Source of the DNA: Pseudomonas sp. GM78
GTDB taxonomy: Bacteria; Pseudomonadota; Gammaproteobacteria; Pseudomonadales; Pseudomonadaceae
Direction of reading: 5' to 3'
NCBI RefSeq assembly: GCF_000282475.1
Contig: NZ_AKJF01000017.1
Span: forward strand, 1-64,000
Length of the DNA: 64,000 nt
Position 1 is the stretch's first letter. Each line of letters opens with the position of its first letter. A program made the position numbers and the translations under genes. Under the pieces are notes generated by a model that saw only the letters and a program-made list of their open reading frames with translations, was not told where the DNA came from and did not search any database. Positions 8,161 to 17,463 of this stretch are shown piece by piece.

Positions 8161-9375
8161 CTACAGCCCGCTGAACATCCCGATAATCACGGCATTGACC
8201 AGGTCAATGAAAAATCCGCACACCAACGGCACGATGAGAAAGGCCTGGTGAGCCGCACCGTACTTCTGGGTCACGGTCGTCATATTGACGATGGCTGTCG
8301 CGGTGGAACCCAGCGCAATGCCGCCGAAGCCTGAAGCGATCACGCTGGCTTCGTAGTTGCGGCCCATGAAGCGGAACACCAGAAAATACGTATAGAGCAC
8401 GGTCAACAGGATCTGCAGGGTCAGTGCGCAAGCAATGAACAGCAGCGCGCCGCTGAGCTGCCACAGCTGCAAGCCCATCAGCGCCATGGTCAGGAACATG
8501 CCCAGGCAGACATCGGAAATCAGCGACAGGCCCTGGCTGGCGCCGCTCCAGGATTTCAGGCGCTGCTCGCCGATCAGCCCCCGGACGAGGTGGTGAATGA
8601 CGATACCGGCGAACAGACAACTGACGAACTTGGGCAGGGTGATCCCGCTATCGACCAGCAACAGGTTGAGTCCATAGCCGAGCATCAAGGTCAAATTGAG
8701 CCACATCCACGCCCAGAGCACGTCGTAGTAGTCCAGTGGCTTGCTCTGCTGTTGCTCGAGAATGCCGACTTCCAACGCTGCATCCCCAGATGGCGTCAGT
8801 TGATGGCGACGGATCAGGCGGTTGGCGATGGGACCGCCGATCACACAAGCGGCAATCAGGCCGACAGTGTTGCTGGCGATCCCCAATTCGTGCGCGTTCT
8901 CGATGCCCAGCCTTTCGACGAACAGCGGTGCCCAGGCCAGGGTCGTGCCAACCCCGCCGGTGAGGGAGATGGAACCCACCATCAGGCCAGCCTTGGGATC
9001 AAGCCCGAATACCTCGGCCATGCCCATGCCCAGCGCGTTTTGCAGGAAGATGAACACCGCGGCGAGCACCAGCAGGATCAACAGCGGTCGCCCACCCTTG
9101 ATCAGCTGGCGCATGTCCGACCTCAAGCCGATGCCGGCAAAGAAATACAGCAGCATGGTGTCGCGAACTTGCAGGTCGAACTCGACCTGGATATTCAGAC
9201 CGAAGTACAACAGGCTCGTGACCGCCGCACAGACAAAGCCACCGACCACCGATTCTGGAATACAGTATTGACGCAGCAAGGTGCTGTGCTGCACCAGCGT
9301 CTTGCCCAGGAAGAGCAGCAGGATGGCGAGGGTGAAACTCACCAGGCCATGAACAGCGAAGAGTTGGGCGGTCAT
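8161..9375 (-). CDS. gltS: Sodium/glutamate symporter GltS
   Basis: 404 residues, the usual length for GltS. About ten hydrophobic segments in two halves, with the family's glycine-rich hairpins: GLMVGSISLTGGVGTTLAWAP near residue 140 and ASGFGGIALGSTATAIVNM near 350. It imports glutamate with sodium across the inner membrane. Convergent with the HxlR gene and followed upstream by a 200-base gap with an AT-rich stretch that may hold its promoter. Confidence 0.93.
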   Translation of the reverse strand: MTAQLFAVHGLVSFTLAILLLFLGKTLVQHSTLLRQYCIPESVVGGFVCAAVTSLLYFGLNIQVEFDLQVRDTMLLYFFAGIGLRSDMRQLIKGGRPLLILLVLAAVFIFLQNALGMGMAEVFGLDPKAGLMVGSISLTGGVGTTLAWAPLFVERLGIENAHELGIASNTVGLIAACVIGGPIANRLIRRHQLTPSGDAALEVGILEQQQSKPLDYYDVLWAWMWLNLTLMLGYGLNLLLVDSGITLPKFVSCLFAGIVIHHLVRGLIGEQRLKSWSGASQGLSLISDVCLGMFLTMALMGLQLWQLSGALLFIACALTLQILLTVLYTYFLVFRFMGRNYEASVIASGFGGIALGSTATAIVNMTTVTQKYGAAHQAFLIVPLVCGFFIDLVNAVIIGMFSGL

Positions 9376-9581
9376 CTATAGCCTATTGAAAAACCTGAAA
9401 AAAATATTATCCAGAGTCGATCGCACGGCTTTGCGACCTGGATCAATGAAAGTACAGATCGCCGACGAAACCGGACGCGGTCAAGGCCCGGGTTCGCCGA
9501 AGTGAGTCAAGCACCTGATCCCGGAACACGCAATCGCCGGGGCAGGGGGCGTACATCCATGAGAGTGGCCAGGAGCCTTGC

Positions 9582-10040
9582 ATGAAAGTTGGCGTGATTT
9601 CCGATACCCATGGCCTGCTCCGCCAAGAAGCGCTCGCGGCGTTGCAGGGCTGTGAACGGATCATTCACGCCGGCGACATTGGCAAGCCGGAAGTTCTCGA
9701 ACAACTGGCGTTGATCGCGCCGCTGCATGTCGTGCGCGGGAACAATGACCTGGCGGCTGCGTGGGCTGAACATCTCGCCGATCACCTGAGTTTCGAGCTC
9801 GAGGGATGGCAGGTTTTGCTGGTGCACGACATTGTCGATGTCCCGGCAGCGCTGGAACCAGGCACGAGGCTGGTGATTACCGGGCATTCCCACAAGCCGC
9901 TCATTGAGTGGCGCGGTGAACGGCTGTTTCTCAATCCAGGCAGTGCAGGGCCGCGACGGTTCAAGTTGCCGGTGACATTGGCGTTGCTTGACGTGCAAGC
10001 GGGGGTGATTGAACCGCGTCTGGTTTCGTTGCTGGAGTGA
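9582..10040 (+). CDS. YfcE/MJ0936-type metallophosphoesterase
   Basis: 152 residues, AGGAG six bases before the ATG. All binuclear metal ligands are visible: D8-x-H10 (SDTHG), D32 (HAGDIG), N54 (GNND), H82 and H102-x-H104 (GHSH). This is a single compact calcineurin-like domain of the small YfcE/MJ0936 group, which hydrolyses phosphodiesters in vitro; the physiological substrate is not known. Monocistronic. Confidence 0.92.
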   Translation: MKVGVISDTHGLLRQEALAALQGCERIIHAGDIGKPEVLEQLALIAPLHVVRGNNDLAAAWAEHLADHLSFELEGWQVLLVHDIVDVPAALEPGTRLVITGHSHKPLIEWRGERLFLNPGSAGPRRFKLPVTLALLDVQAGVIEPRLVSLLE

Positions 10041-10131
10041 GCGTTTTATTAGGGGCGGGTATTGTCTTTGATAAAGGGGGCGACTAGCAATGCTGAACTG
10101 AGGGGGTAAAGGGGGCAGCGCAATGCTCCAT

Positions 10132-10686
10132 TTAAAAATCTTCTGCCTCGGGCGCCCGGAAGGCCTTGCTGTAGTAACCGGACTGGTCGAAACAGCAAAC
10201 CTGCTTCTTGCCGGATGCAAGCATCTCGCAGGCATCACCCATTCGTTTTGCGCGCGTCTTGAGTTGCTTGGCTGAAGTAATCCAGTGTATCCAGTCCACT
10301 CGTGCGAGGGTCGTCGTATTTTTCCAGACTTTATGAGCCTCGGGATTGGCTGCCAATGCCTCCTGAAAGTCAGCTGGGATGTCAGGCTCGGGTTCCTTCT
10401 TCACAGGTGTCAGCTCTAGCGTAACGACATCCCCAGCGGCCGCGCCTGCGGCTTCGAGTAACCCGTTACTGACCTGCAGCCAATGGCTCAGCTGACCATC
10501 CGGCTCAAGGGTTGCCTGGAAAGGGTGCCCATTGATTGTGCCGTCAACGGTCGTCCTTCCTCGCCTCGGAAGCTGTTCACTCGCGTCTCTTGGCAGTACG
10601 ACGAACGCCCACGACGTATCATTGCCAGGCTTTGCCGGACGAAGAAGCTTTGCTTCGAATCGGGATTTCACATCGATTGTTGTCAT
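10132..10686 (-). CDS. DUF1905 / YdeI-like protein
   Basis: 184 residues from an ATG with GGAGGA seven bases upstream; the frame extends to a TTG at 10704 that is less likely. Residues 1-95 are a DUF1905 domain (small beta barrel), with LPRRGRTTVDGTINGHPF, and residues 105-160 form the YdeI/OmpD-associated helical segment with IPADFQEALAANPEA and WIHWITSAKQLKTRAKRM. Cytosolic, function unproven; relatives are sometimes linked to antimicrobial peptide resistance. Confidence 0.85.
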   Translation of the reverse strand: MTTIDVKSRFEAKLLRPAKPGNDTSWAFVVLPRDASEQLPRRGRTTVDGTINGHPFQATLEPDGQLSHWLQVSNGLLEAAGAAAGDVVTLELTPVKKEPEPDIPADFQEALAANPEAHKVWKNTTTLARVDWIHWITSAKQLKTRAKRMGDACEMLASGKKQVCCFDQSGYYSKAFRAPEAEDF

Positions 10687-10721
10687 TGCGACTCCTCCAA
10701 CCAATACGCCTGACTATTCTC

Positions 10722-10765
10722 TGGCGACATCACTGTCGCGTTTAAAACCGACAGTGATGTCGCCA
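10722..10765. repeat. 17-bp perfect inverted repeat
   Basis: TGGCGACATCACTGTCG and its exact complement are separated by ten bases (CGTTTAAAAC). It sits in the 230-base gap upstream of the YdeI-like gene and downstream of the arylsulfatase. No T-run follows on either strand, so it is not a standard terminator. An operator, an mRNA hairpin or the remnant of a small mobile palindrome are all possible. The rest of this gap shows nothing. Confidence 0.75.
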
Positions 10766-10935
10766 AGCTCAGCTGCGGTAAATATTCAGTGCAGAAGGTC
10801 GACGCTACCTATTAGCCACTAACCTGTCCAGCGGGTGCTAATGGCCGTTGCAGCCAGCTGCGAAGTGCCTCAGTCGACCCAAAAGACACATTCGTACCGA
10901 CTGCTCTTGGCCCATTTGCCGGAGTGATACCGTCA

Positions 10936-13323
10936 TCACTTGAGATCGATAGTTACCTGTTTGATGGTACCGGTGTAGGCGTTATCCCATGGATCGTAAT
11001 CCTTCGTGACCGGGGAGAACGCGTCCTTGCCGATGTCGGCGGTTTCGGCGGCCAGGGAATACAGCGCCCCCATGGTTTTCTCGATCCGGCCTTCGCCGAC
11101 CTTCTTGCCATTGACCTTGATGATGCCTGTCGCACCTTTGTGCAGGCCGCCGCCGTCATAGTTGAAATCGAACTCCAGATCGACTTTGCCCGGGGGCAGT
11201 TTTTCAGTGCCTTCGATGACATACAGCTCGCGCGCCAGCCAGTTGTAGGCATACTTGGGTTTTCCATCTTTGACGTAGAAGCTCCAACCACCAAATTTTC
11301 CTGCCTGGGACAAGATGACCCCGTCTGCACCTTGTGCGGGCACATCGATATCGGCCTTGATGGTGTAAGAGGTGGCTTTGGTGTTGATGAAACTGTTCTC
11401 GGTCATGCCGGGCATGCCAGGGTACAGGGTCAACGACTTGCGACCGAACATGAGGTCAGGACGTCCAGCCACCTCGGGGTTCAAACGTTCGACTCGGCGA
11501 TCGTCCAGGGGCAGTACGTTGTTCCTGGTCGCTTCGGCCAGAAACAGCGCTTTCATTTCTTCGACTTTCTGCGGGTATTTCGCCGCGAGGTCGGTGGCCT
11601 GGCCGAAATCCTCGCGCACGTTGTACAACTCCCATTTGTCCTTGGCAAAGTCATCGGTACGGTTTTTCGGCTCCCACAGCACGGTGTGTACCACCGCAGC
11701 CAGCCAGCCATCGTGGTAGATGCTGCGGTTGCCAGCGGTCTCGGTGTATTGCGTGGTATGGCGTTCCGGGGCGTTGGCGTCATCGAAGGCGTAGCGCATG
11801 CTGACACCGGGCATCGGCAATTGCTCGACACCGTTGACCACTTTAGGTTCGGGGATGCCGACCGCATCGAGAATGGTCGGCACCACGTCGATCAAGTGGG
11901 TGTACTGGGTGCGGCGCTCACCTTTGGTTTTGATGCCTTTGGGCCAGTGCACCACCATCCCGGCGATGTTGCCGCCCCCGTGGGCGAAGGTGATGCCCCA
12001 GGTCGCCGGGGTCGAGCTGGCCATGGCCCAGCCGACCGCGTAGTTGGGATAGGAGTCCGGCCCACCGTACTCGTCCAGACGCGATAACAGGTAGGGCACA
12101 TCTTCCGGCGCACCGTTCAATGCAGACCACTCAACGAAGGTGCCGTTGACGTCACCGACGACCGACCCGCCGTTGTCGCCGAAGATGTAGATGAACAGCG
12201 TATTGTCCAGCTCGCCCAGATCGCGAATACCCTCGACCAACCGTCCGACCTCATGGTCAGCGTTTTCAGTTAGCGTGGCGTACACCTCCATCTCACGGGC
12301 AAACACTTTCTTCTCGTCGGCCGACAAGGTGTTCCAGCGTTTTACGCTTTCGGGGTTTTCGGCAAGCTTGGTGCCGGCGGGCATGATGCCCATTTTGATC
12401 TGCCGCTCCAGGATTCTTTCCCGCAGCACATCCCAGCCTTCGTCGAATTTGCCTTTGTAAGGATCGCGCGCCATCCAGTCTTTTGGCGGCGTGTGTGGCG
12501 GATGGCTGGCGCTCGAGGCGTAGTAGATCAGGAAGGGCCGATCCGGAGTCAGCGAATGGGTGGTTTGAACCCATTGGATGGCCTTGTCGGTGATGTCTTT
12601 ATTAAAGTGATAGTTAGGGTCGCGAGGTGTGCCAATGAAGGTGGTGCCATCAATCAGGCTCGGGCTGAAGGACGATTGCTCACCGGCGATGTAGCCGTAG
12701 AACTTGTCGAATCCGCTGCGGGTCGGCCAACGATCATAGGGTCCGCTGACGTTGACTTCGTTGTCTGGCACCTCATTGTTTTTGCCGAAGTAAGACGTCA
12801 CGTACCCCCAGTTCTGCAGGATGGTGCCGATGGTGGAAATGGTCGGTGGGCGAATTCCGGTATCGCCGGGGTACGACGTATTTGTACCGGTGACCCCGGC
12901 CATGCTGTTCTGATGGCTGTTGCGTCCGGTCAGCAGGGCGACGCGACTGGGGGAGCAAAGCGGATTGACGTGAAAATCGGTGAAGGTCACGCCCTCTTTG
13001 GCAAGCATGTCCATGGTCGGTGTAGTAATGGCCCCACCCATGGTCGAGGGATCTGAATAGCCAGCCTGATCCATCAGCACAATGACTACGTTGGGAGCGT
13101 CTTTGGGAGGCCTGACCTGGAAGCGTTTGGGCGCAGGTACTTTACGCCAGTCCATCTCGGTAATGGGCTCAGCCTTGGGCGCCTGGATCGGCAGTACCTC
13201 GCCCACTTTGCCGGGTAACGCTTCGACACCCATCACTTCGACGGCGAGCGCGGTTTGACTCAGGCCCAGCATTAACGTGAAACCAAAAGCTGCACTCATC
13301 AAGGGACGCAATTGCTGTCTCAT
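10936..13323 (-). CDS. Exported type I arylsulfatase
   Basis: 795 residues from the ATG at 13323 (GGAG seven bases upstream; a TTG at 13341 is the alternative). A signal peptide (to TALA) sends it to the periplasm. The sulfatase core follows: C123-S-P-S-R, the cysteine-type formylglycine site, with the LLTGRN continuation, and FGDNGG in the middle for two metal ligands. Odd point: the usual Asp-Asp pair after the first strand reads M-D-Q (D85, Q86), so one calcium ligand is changed. The last 180 residues form an extra beta-rich domain. It hydrolyses sulfate esters, substrate unknown. No formylglycine-generating enzyme gene is adjacent. Confidence 0.9.
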   Translation of the reverse strand: MRQQLRPLMSAAFGFTLMLGLSQTALAVEVMGVEALPGKVGEVLPIQAPKAEPITEMDWRKVPAPKRFQVRPPKDAPNVVIVLMDQAGYSDPSTMGGAITTPTMDMLAKEGVTFTDFHVNPLCSPSRVALLTGRNSHQNSMAGVTGTNTSYPGDTGIRPPTISTIGTILQNWGYVTSYFGKNNEVPDNEVNVSGPYDRWPTRSGFDKFYGYIAGEQSSFSPSLIDGTTFIGTPRDPNYHFNKDITDKAIQWVQTTHSLTPDRPFLIYYASSASHPPHTPPKDWMARDPYKGKFDEGWDVLRERILERQIKMGIMPAGTKLAENPESVKRWNTLSADEKKVFAREMEVYATLTENADHEVGRLVEGIRDLGELDNTLFIYIFGDNGGSVVGDVNGTFVEWSALNGAPEDVPYLLSRLDEYGGPDSYPNYAVGWAMASSTPATWGITFAHGGGNIAGMVVHWPKGIKTKGERRTQYTHLIDVVPTILDAVGIPEPKVVNGVEQLPMPGVSMRYAFDDANAPERHTTQYTETAGNRSIYHDGWLAAVVHTVLWEPKNRTDDFAKDKWELYNVREDFGQATDLAAKYPQKVEEMKALFLAEATRNNVLPLDDRRVERLNPEVAGRPDLMFGRKSLTLYPGMPGMTENSFINTKATSYTIKADIDVPAQGADGVILSQAGKFGGWSFYVKDGKPKYAYNWLARELYVIEGTEKLPPGKVDLEFDFNYDGGGLHKGATGIIKVNGKKVGEGRIEKTMGALYSLAAETADIGKDAFSPVTKDYDPWDNAYTGTIKQVTIDLK

Positions 13324-13546
13324 TCCTGATCTCCGAATCAACGCATGGGTGTCCCCCGACCGAGCACGTCAAGGAACCCTCTGGAGTGGAGTTCTTGCTG
13401 ACGTTGATGAGCGTAGTTGGAGGCGGTTGAGACACAGAAGTGAACAGATGAAAGGTGTAGTTCATTCTCAAAAGTGAGTGCAGCTACTCGTTTTTGGCTC
13501 ACGGCAATCTGAAGCTGAACGTCCGCTAATGGCCGGTTTCAGCCCG

Positions 13547-14434
13547 TCATTCTCTGTTGATGTCATTGCCCAACACTTCAACAATTCGCCGGGCGATATG
13601 CTCGACGTGCGTCTCCAGCGCGAAGTGGCCGGTATCCAGCAACTCGACGACCGCATTCGGGTTGTCACGCTTATAGGCTTGCGCGCCTGGCGGAATGAAA
13701 AACGGATCACCCTTGCCCCAGATCGCCAGCGTTGGCACTTGGCTATCGCGAAAGAATTGCTGGAACGCCGGGTACAGCTCCAGGTTGTTCTGGTAGTCCA
13801 GGAATAGATCGAGCTGGATGTCCTTGTTACCTGGGCGCTCCAGCAGAAGCGCGTCCAGATGGTAAGCCTCGGGTGCGATGACCGCGGGGTTACGTACGCC
13901 CTCCACATACTGCCAGCGCGTGCCTTCCAGATGCAGGATGGCATCCTTGATCACCTGGCGATTGGCGAGCGACGGGTCGGCCCAATACTGACGGATCGGC
14001 GCCCAGGCATCCCCCAGGCCTTCGAGATACGCATTGCCGTTTTGCGAAATAATCGCGCTCACCCGATCCGGGTAGGCCAGCGCCAGGCGCAGGCCGGTGG
14101 GGGCGCCGTAGTCGAAGAAATACATCGCGTAACGCTTGAGTGCCAGTGCATCGACAAACTGCCGAATCGTCTCGCCAATGGCATCGAAGGTGTAGACGTA
14201 GTTACGTTCCGTAGGAACTTCCGTGAAACCGAAACCAGGCAGATCCGGCGCGATGAGGCGGTATCTGTCCGCCAGTAGCGGGATCAGGTCACGGAACTGG
14301 TGCGACGAGCTGGGGAAGCCGTGCAGCAGCAACAGTACTGGGGCGTCGACAGCGCCGGCTTCGCGATAGAAAACCTTGACGCCATCGGCTTCGACAAATT
14401 TGTAGGCGACGTTGGTGTGCTGGGAGCGGGACAT
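13547..14434 (-). CDS. Alpha/beta hydrolase, epoxide-hydrolase/dehalogenase type
   Basis: 295 residues. HGFPSSS (38-44) supplies the oxyanion hole, and the nucleophile elbow reads FFDYGAPTG with D108 instead of Ser, which places it with epoxide hydrolases and haloalkane dehalogenase-like proteins. The C-terminal DTGHFALETH gives the base His. Cytosolic, good start with AGGAG eight bases upstream. It is divergent from the CGNR regulator at 14563 and the two probably form a regulator-target pair. Confidence 0.88.
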   Translation of the reverse strand: MSRSQHTNVAYKFVEADGVKVFYREAGAVDAPVLLLLHGFPSSSHQFRDLIPLLADRYRLIAPDLPGFGFTEVPTERNYVYTFDAIGETIRQFVDALALKRYAMYFFDYGAPTGLRLALAYPDRVSAIISQNGNAYLEGLGDAWAPIRQYWADPSLANRQVIKDAILHLEGTRWQYVEGVRNPAVIAPEAYHLDALLLERPGNKDIQLDLFLDYQNNLELYPAFQQFFRDSQVPTLAIWGKGDPFFIPPGAQAYKRDNPNAVVELLDTGHFALETHVEHIARRIVEVLGNDINRE

Positions 14435-14562
14435 GGCTGCTTCTCCTGTAACTGTATAAAATTGTTTTTACGGGTTACTTGAGCTTATTTTGCACGAGTC
14501 TAGTAACTTGTAAAGAGTTTTTTATGGGTTACAATCTGGCTATTGCTTCCCTGGAGATTCCT

Positions 14563-15153
14563 ATGACCAACCCCGTCATCCCCCCCCAACTGCCAGCGCC
14601 ATTGATACTGGCCGATCACCCGGCGCTGGATCTTCTGAACACCCAAATGGTGGTCGAAGGCCAGCGACGAGACCTGCTCGGCACCGATGCCGATGCGGCG
14701 TTGTGGCTGCAGCAGATTGGTGTCGGTTCGGCGACAGACGTGGCGGGAGGCGACGGGCATCTGCTCGCCCGATTGCGCAAGCTGCGCGACAGCATCGAGG
14801 GCCTGCTCGCGGCTCGCCGAGAAAACCGCGTGGCGGATCCGGCGGCGCTGAATGCCTTTCTGCTGCAGGCGGTGCCGCAACTGGTTTGGGAGGGGGCGGG
14901 CGCGCCAGTACTGGATCGCTTCCGCCAGGGTGATGCCGCCAGCCAATGCCTGAGTCGGCTGGCTTATGCCGCTGCCGAGTTACTGGCTGAAGGTGATTTC
15001 AATCTCGTGCGCAAATGCGAAAGCCCGGATTGCTCATTGATGTTTTATGACCGCACCAAGTCGCACAAACGGCGCTGGTGCAGCATGGCGCTGTGCGGAA
15101 ACCGGCATAAGGTTGCCGAGTTCCGCAAGCGGCGTCAGGGTGCTGTGGAGTGA
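14563..15153 (+). CDS. CGNR zinc-finger (ABATE domain) regulator
   Basis: 196 residues from the ATG at 14563 with GGAG six bases upstream; an in-frame ATG at 14524 is possible but has a weak site. The N-terminal 130 residues are a helical ABATE-type domain beginning LADHPALDLLNT. The C-terminal 50 residues are the CGNR zinc finger with CESPDCSLMFYDRTKSHKRRWCSMALCGNR, a stress- or ligand-linked DNA-binding motif. The 130-base divergent region toward the hydrolase contains AT-rich promoter-like DNA with GTAAC and GTTAC half sites near 14503 and 14529. Confidence 0.87.
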   Translation: MTNPVIPPQLPAPLILADHPALDLLNTQMVVEGQRRDLLGTDADAALWLQQIGVGSATDVAGGDGHLLARLRKLRDSIEGLLAARRENRVADPAALNAFLLQAVPQLVWEGAGAPVLDRFRQGDAASQCLSRLAYAAAELLAEGDFNLVRKCESPDCSLMFYDRTKSHKRRWCSMALCGNRHKVAEFRKRRQGAVE

Positions 15154-15268
15154 TAATGGCAACGTTGCCCGGTCAGGGCAGACCCAATAGCTTCGGCTAA
15201 GACGCGGGCTGCCTGTTAGCCAGTTCCCTCCTGTAATATGCCCCTCCAATCCTCCACGAGCCTGGAAA

Positions 15269-15910
15269 ATGGAACTCCACTCGATTCTTGCTTTTACTCT
15301 GGTCGCCGCGATTGCCATCGCCAGCCCTGGGCCCGCAACCTTGATGGCGATCAACAACAGCCTGGCTCATGGACAGCGCAGCGCGGTGTGGTCTTCCCTC
15401 GGTAATGCCAGTGGCCTGTTCTGCTTGTCGGCTGCTGCCATGTTGGGGCTGGGGGCGCTGCTTGCCAGTTCAGAATTGTTGTTCAATGCGGTGAAGATCA
15501 TCGGTGCCGGCTATCTGTTCTACTTGGGTGTCAGGCAGTTATTGAAAAAAAGCCCAATGCTTGAGAACGGCATGCAGGATGGTTTGAAGAAGAGCAAGCC
15601 CACTCGCCTGAAGCTCTACAAATCGGCCTTCCTGACGGCGGTGACCAACCCCAAGGCGACGATGTTCTTCACGGCGTTGTTCCCGCAGTTCATCGACCAG
15701 AGCGCGGCGTTGCTGCCGCAGTTCCTGATCCTCACCTCAATCTTCATGGGATTGTCGGTGGGGTCTCTGAGTCTGTATGCCGCGCTAGCCTCAAGAGCTA
15801 AGGGCGTGCTAACGCGACCCGACCTGTCGCGGTGGGTGAGCCGGGTGGTGGGGTCGACATTCATCTGCTTCGGAGCAGCCATCCTGACAATGCGTCGACA
15901 GGCTACATAG
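15269..15910 (+). CDS. LysE/RhtB family amino-acid exporter
   Basis: 213 residues with six hydrophobic segments and the family signature SPGPATLMAINNSLAHGQRSAVWSSLGNASG near the N-terminus. Inner-membrane efflux of amino acids or homoserine-lactone-like compounds; the substrate cannot be read. GGAAA just upstream of the ATG is a modest ribosome site. Monocistronic. Confidence 0.9.
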   Translation: MELHSILAFTLVAAIAIASPGPATLMAINNSLAHGQRSAVWSSLGNASGLFCLSAAAMLGLGALLASSELLFNAVKIIGAGYLFYLGVRQLLKKSPMLENGMQDGLKKSKPTRLKLYKSAFLTAVTNPKATMFFTALFPQFIDQSAALLPQFLILTSIFMGLSVGSLSLYAALASRAKGVLTRPDLSRWVSRVVGSTFICFGAAILTMRRQAT

Positions 15911-16003
15911 GATTGGGCTATCCATGTTGGTGGTTGCTAATGGGAAAGGGGGGACGGAACGGGGGGACAGATTTATTTAGTCTTATCTTCGTTTTCAGCA
16001 GGT

Positions 16004-16025
16004 AAAGGGCCCTTCGAGGACCCTT
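16004..16025 (-). terminator. Possible terminator hairpin
   Basis: AAGGGCCC and GGACCCTT form an 8-bp stem with one G-T type mismatch and a short loop, 65 bases beyond the stop of the symporter gene on the minus strand. The following T-run is only TTTA, so this is a weak call. Confidence 0.4.
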
Positions 16026-16089
16026 ACCAGTTAGCACGATTCAATCATTCCAAGAAGATTTCACTTCCCATCGACAGACCGTCGATCGG

Positions 16090-17391
16090 TTAAAGCGCTG
16101 CCTCCACATTCCGCCCAAACACCCGGTTGTATTCAGCCTTGGCAGTCTGCTCGGTAAACTCCCCCGACCATTTCGAAACCACCACCGTCGCCACGCTGTT
16201 GCCGATGGTGTTGCAGGTGGCGATGGCCATGGACATGAAACGGTACACGCCGAACAGCAGGGCGAGGCCTTCCACCGGCAATACGCCAATGGCGGTCACC
16301 GTGGCGGCGAATACCACGAAACTGCCACCGGAGACGGCTGCCGCGCCTTTGGATGTCACCAGCATGATGGCGATGGTGCCCAACTGTTGCTCCCAGCTCA
16401 TCGGTACGCCGTAGGCATTGGCGATGAACAGCACGCAGAGCGACATGTAGATGGAGGTTCCATCAAGGTTGAACGCATAACCGGTCGGCAGGACCAGGCC
16501 GACGCTTTGCTTGGAGCAGCCGAATTTCTCCAGTTTTTGCAGCAGGCGTGGCAGGGCGCTTTCCGAGGAGGCGGTGCCGAGCACGATGAAGATCTCATCC
16601 TTGATGTACTTGAGGAAGCGCCACAGGCTGAAGCCTGAAATTCGGCAGACCGCGCCCAGCACCACGAAGATGAAGAAGGCGACGCAGACGTAGAACATCA
16701 GCACCAGGTTGGCCAGCGACATCAGCACGGCGCTGCCATTGCTGCCGACGGCGTAGGCCACCGAGCCGAAGGCGCCGAGCGGGGCGAACTTCATGATCAG
16801 GTTGATAAACTCGAAGAAGCATTCGGAGACACGGCTCAAGCCGTCCTCGATCACGCTGCGGCGCTCGGGTTTGAGGGCCAGCAAGGCAAAACCGAACAGT
16901 ACCGAGATCACCAGCACTTGCAGCAACTGACCACCGGCGAAGGCGCCGACGAAGTTGTCCGGGAAAATCCCGTAGATGAAATCCATGGTCGACGCCGGCG
17001 CGTGGCCCTTGGCGACGGCTGCACTGGCGGCTGCGGCGGTGGCGGAGCTCGGGTGTGCGTCATGCATGCCCGAGCCGATGTTCAGCAGGTTGCCCCACAG
17101 CAGGCCGATGGCCAGTGCAATGGTCGAGACGATCTCGAAATAGATCAGCGCGCGCAAGCCGACCTTGCCGACCCGCTTGATGTCGCCTGCCGAGGCGATG
17201 CCATGCACCACGGTGAAAAACACCAGGGGGGCAACGGCGGTCTTGATCAGCTTGAGAAAGATATCGCCGAGAATCTTGAATTTGGCGGCCAGCTCCGGGG
17301 CCAGGAAGCCGAAGGCAATGCCCAGCACCATGGCGGCGATGACTTGAAAGGTCAGGTCTTTGTAGAACGGCTTTTTGTTGACAGTGGTCAT
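16090..17391 (-). CDS. Dicarboxylate/amino acid:cation symporter (DctA/GltP type)
   Basis: 433 residues from the ATG at 17391; the frame extends 11 codons to a TTG that is unlikely. About eight membrane helices, with the serine-rich hairpin TASSESALPRLLQKLEKFG (near 285), the motif PTGYAFNLDGTSIYM and the later CNTIGNSVAT that bind substrate and sodium in DAACS carriers. It lies 72 bases after the lyase gene on the same strand, and the GntR gene is divergent from that lyase, so the trio should import and process one amino- or dicarboxylate. An alanine-rich insertion near residue 120-135 is unusual for DctA itself. Confidence 0.9.
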   Translation of the reverse strand: MTTVNKKPFYKDLTFQVIAAMVLGIAFGFLAPELAAKFKILGDIFLKLIKTAVAPLVFFTVVHGIASAGDIKRVGKVGLRALIYFEIVSTIALAIGLLWGNLLNIGSGMHDAHPSSATAAAASAAVAKGHAPASTMDFIYGIFPDNFVGAFAGGQLLQVLVISVLFGFALLALKPERRSVIEDGLSRVSECFFEFINLIMKFAPLGAFGSVAYAVGSNGSAVLMSLANLVLMFYVCVAFFIFVVLGAVCRISGFSLWRFLKYIKDEIFIVLGTASSESALPRLLQKLEKFGCSKQSVGLVLPTGYAFNLDGTSIYMSLCVLFIANAYGVPMSWEQQLGTIAIMLVTSKGAAAVSGGSFVVFAATVTAIGVLPVEGLALLFGVYRFMSMAIATCNTIGNSVATVVVSKWSGEFTEQTAKAEYNRVFGRNVEAAL

Positions 17392-17463
17392 GTCTGCGAT
17401 CTCGTTGTTTTTATTGGCGAGCAAAGTGCAGAAGGGCTCGACCCATGACCGAGCCCCGTGGGA

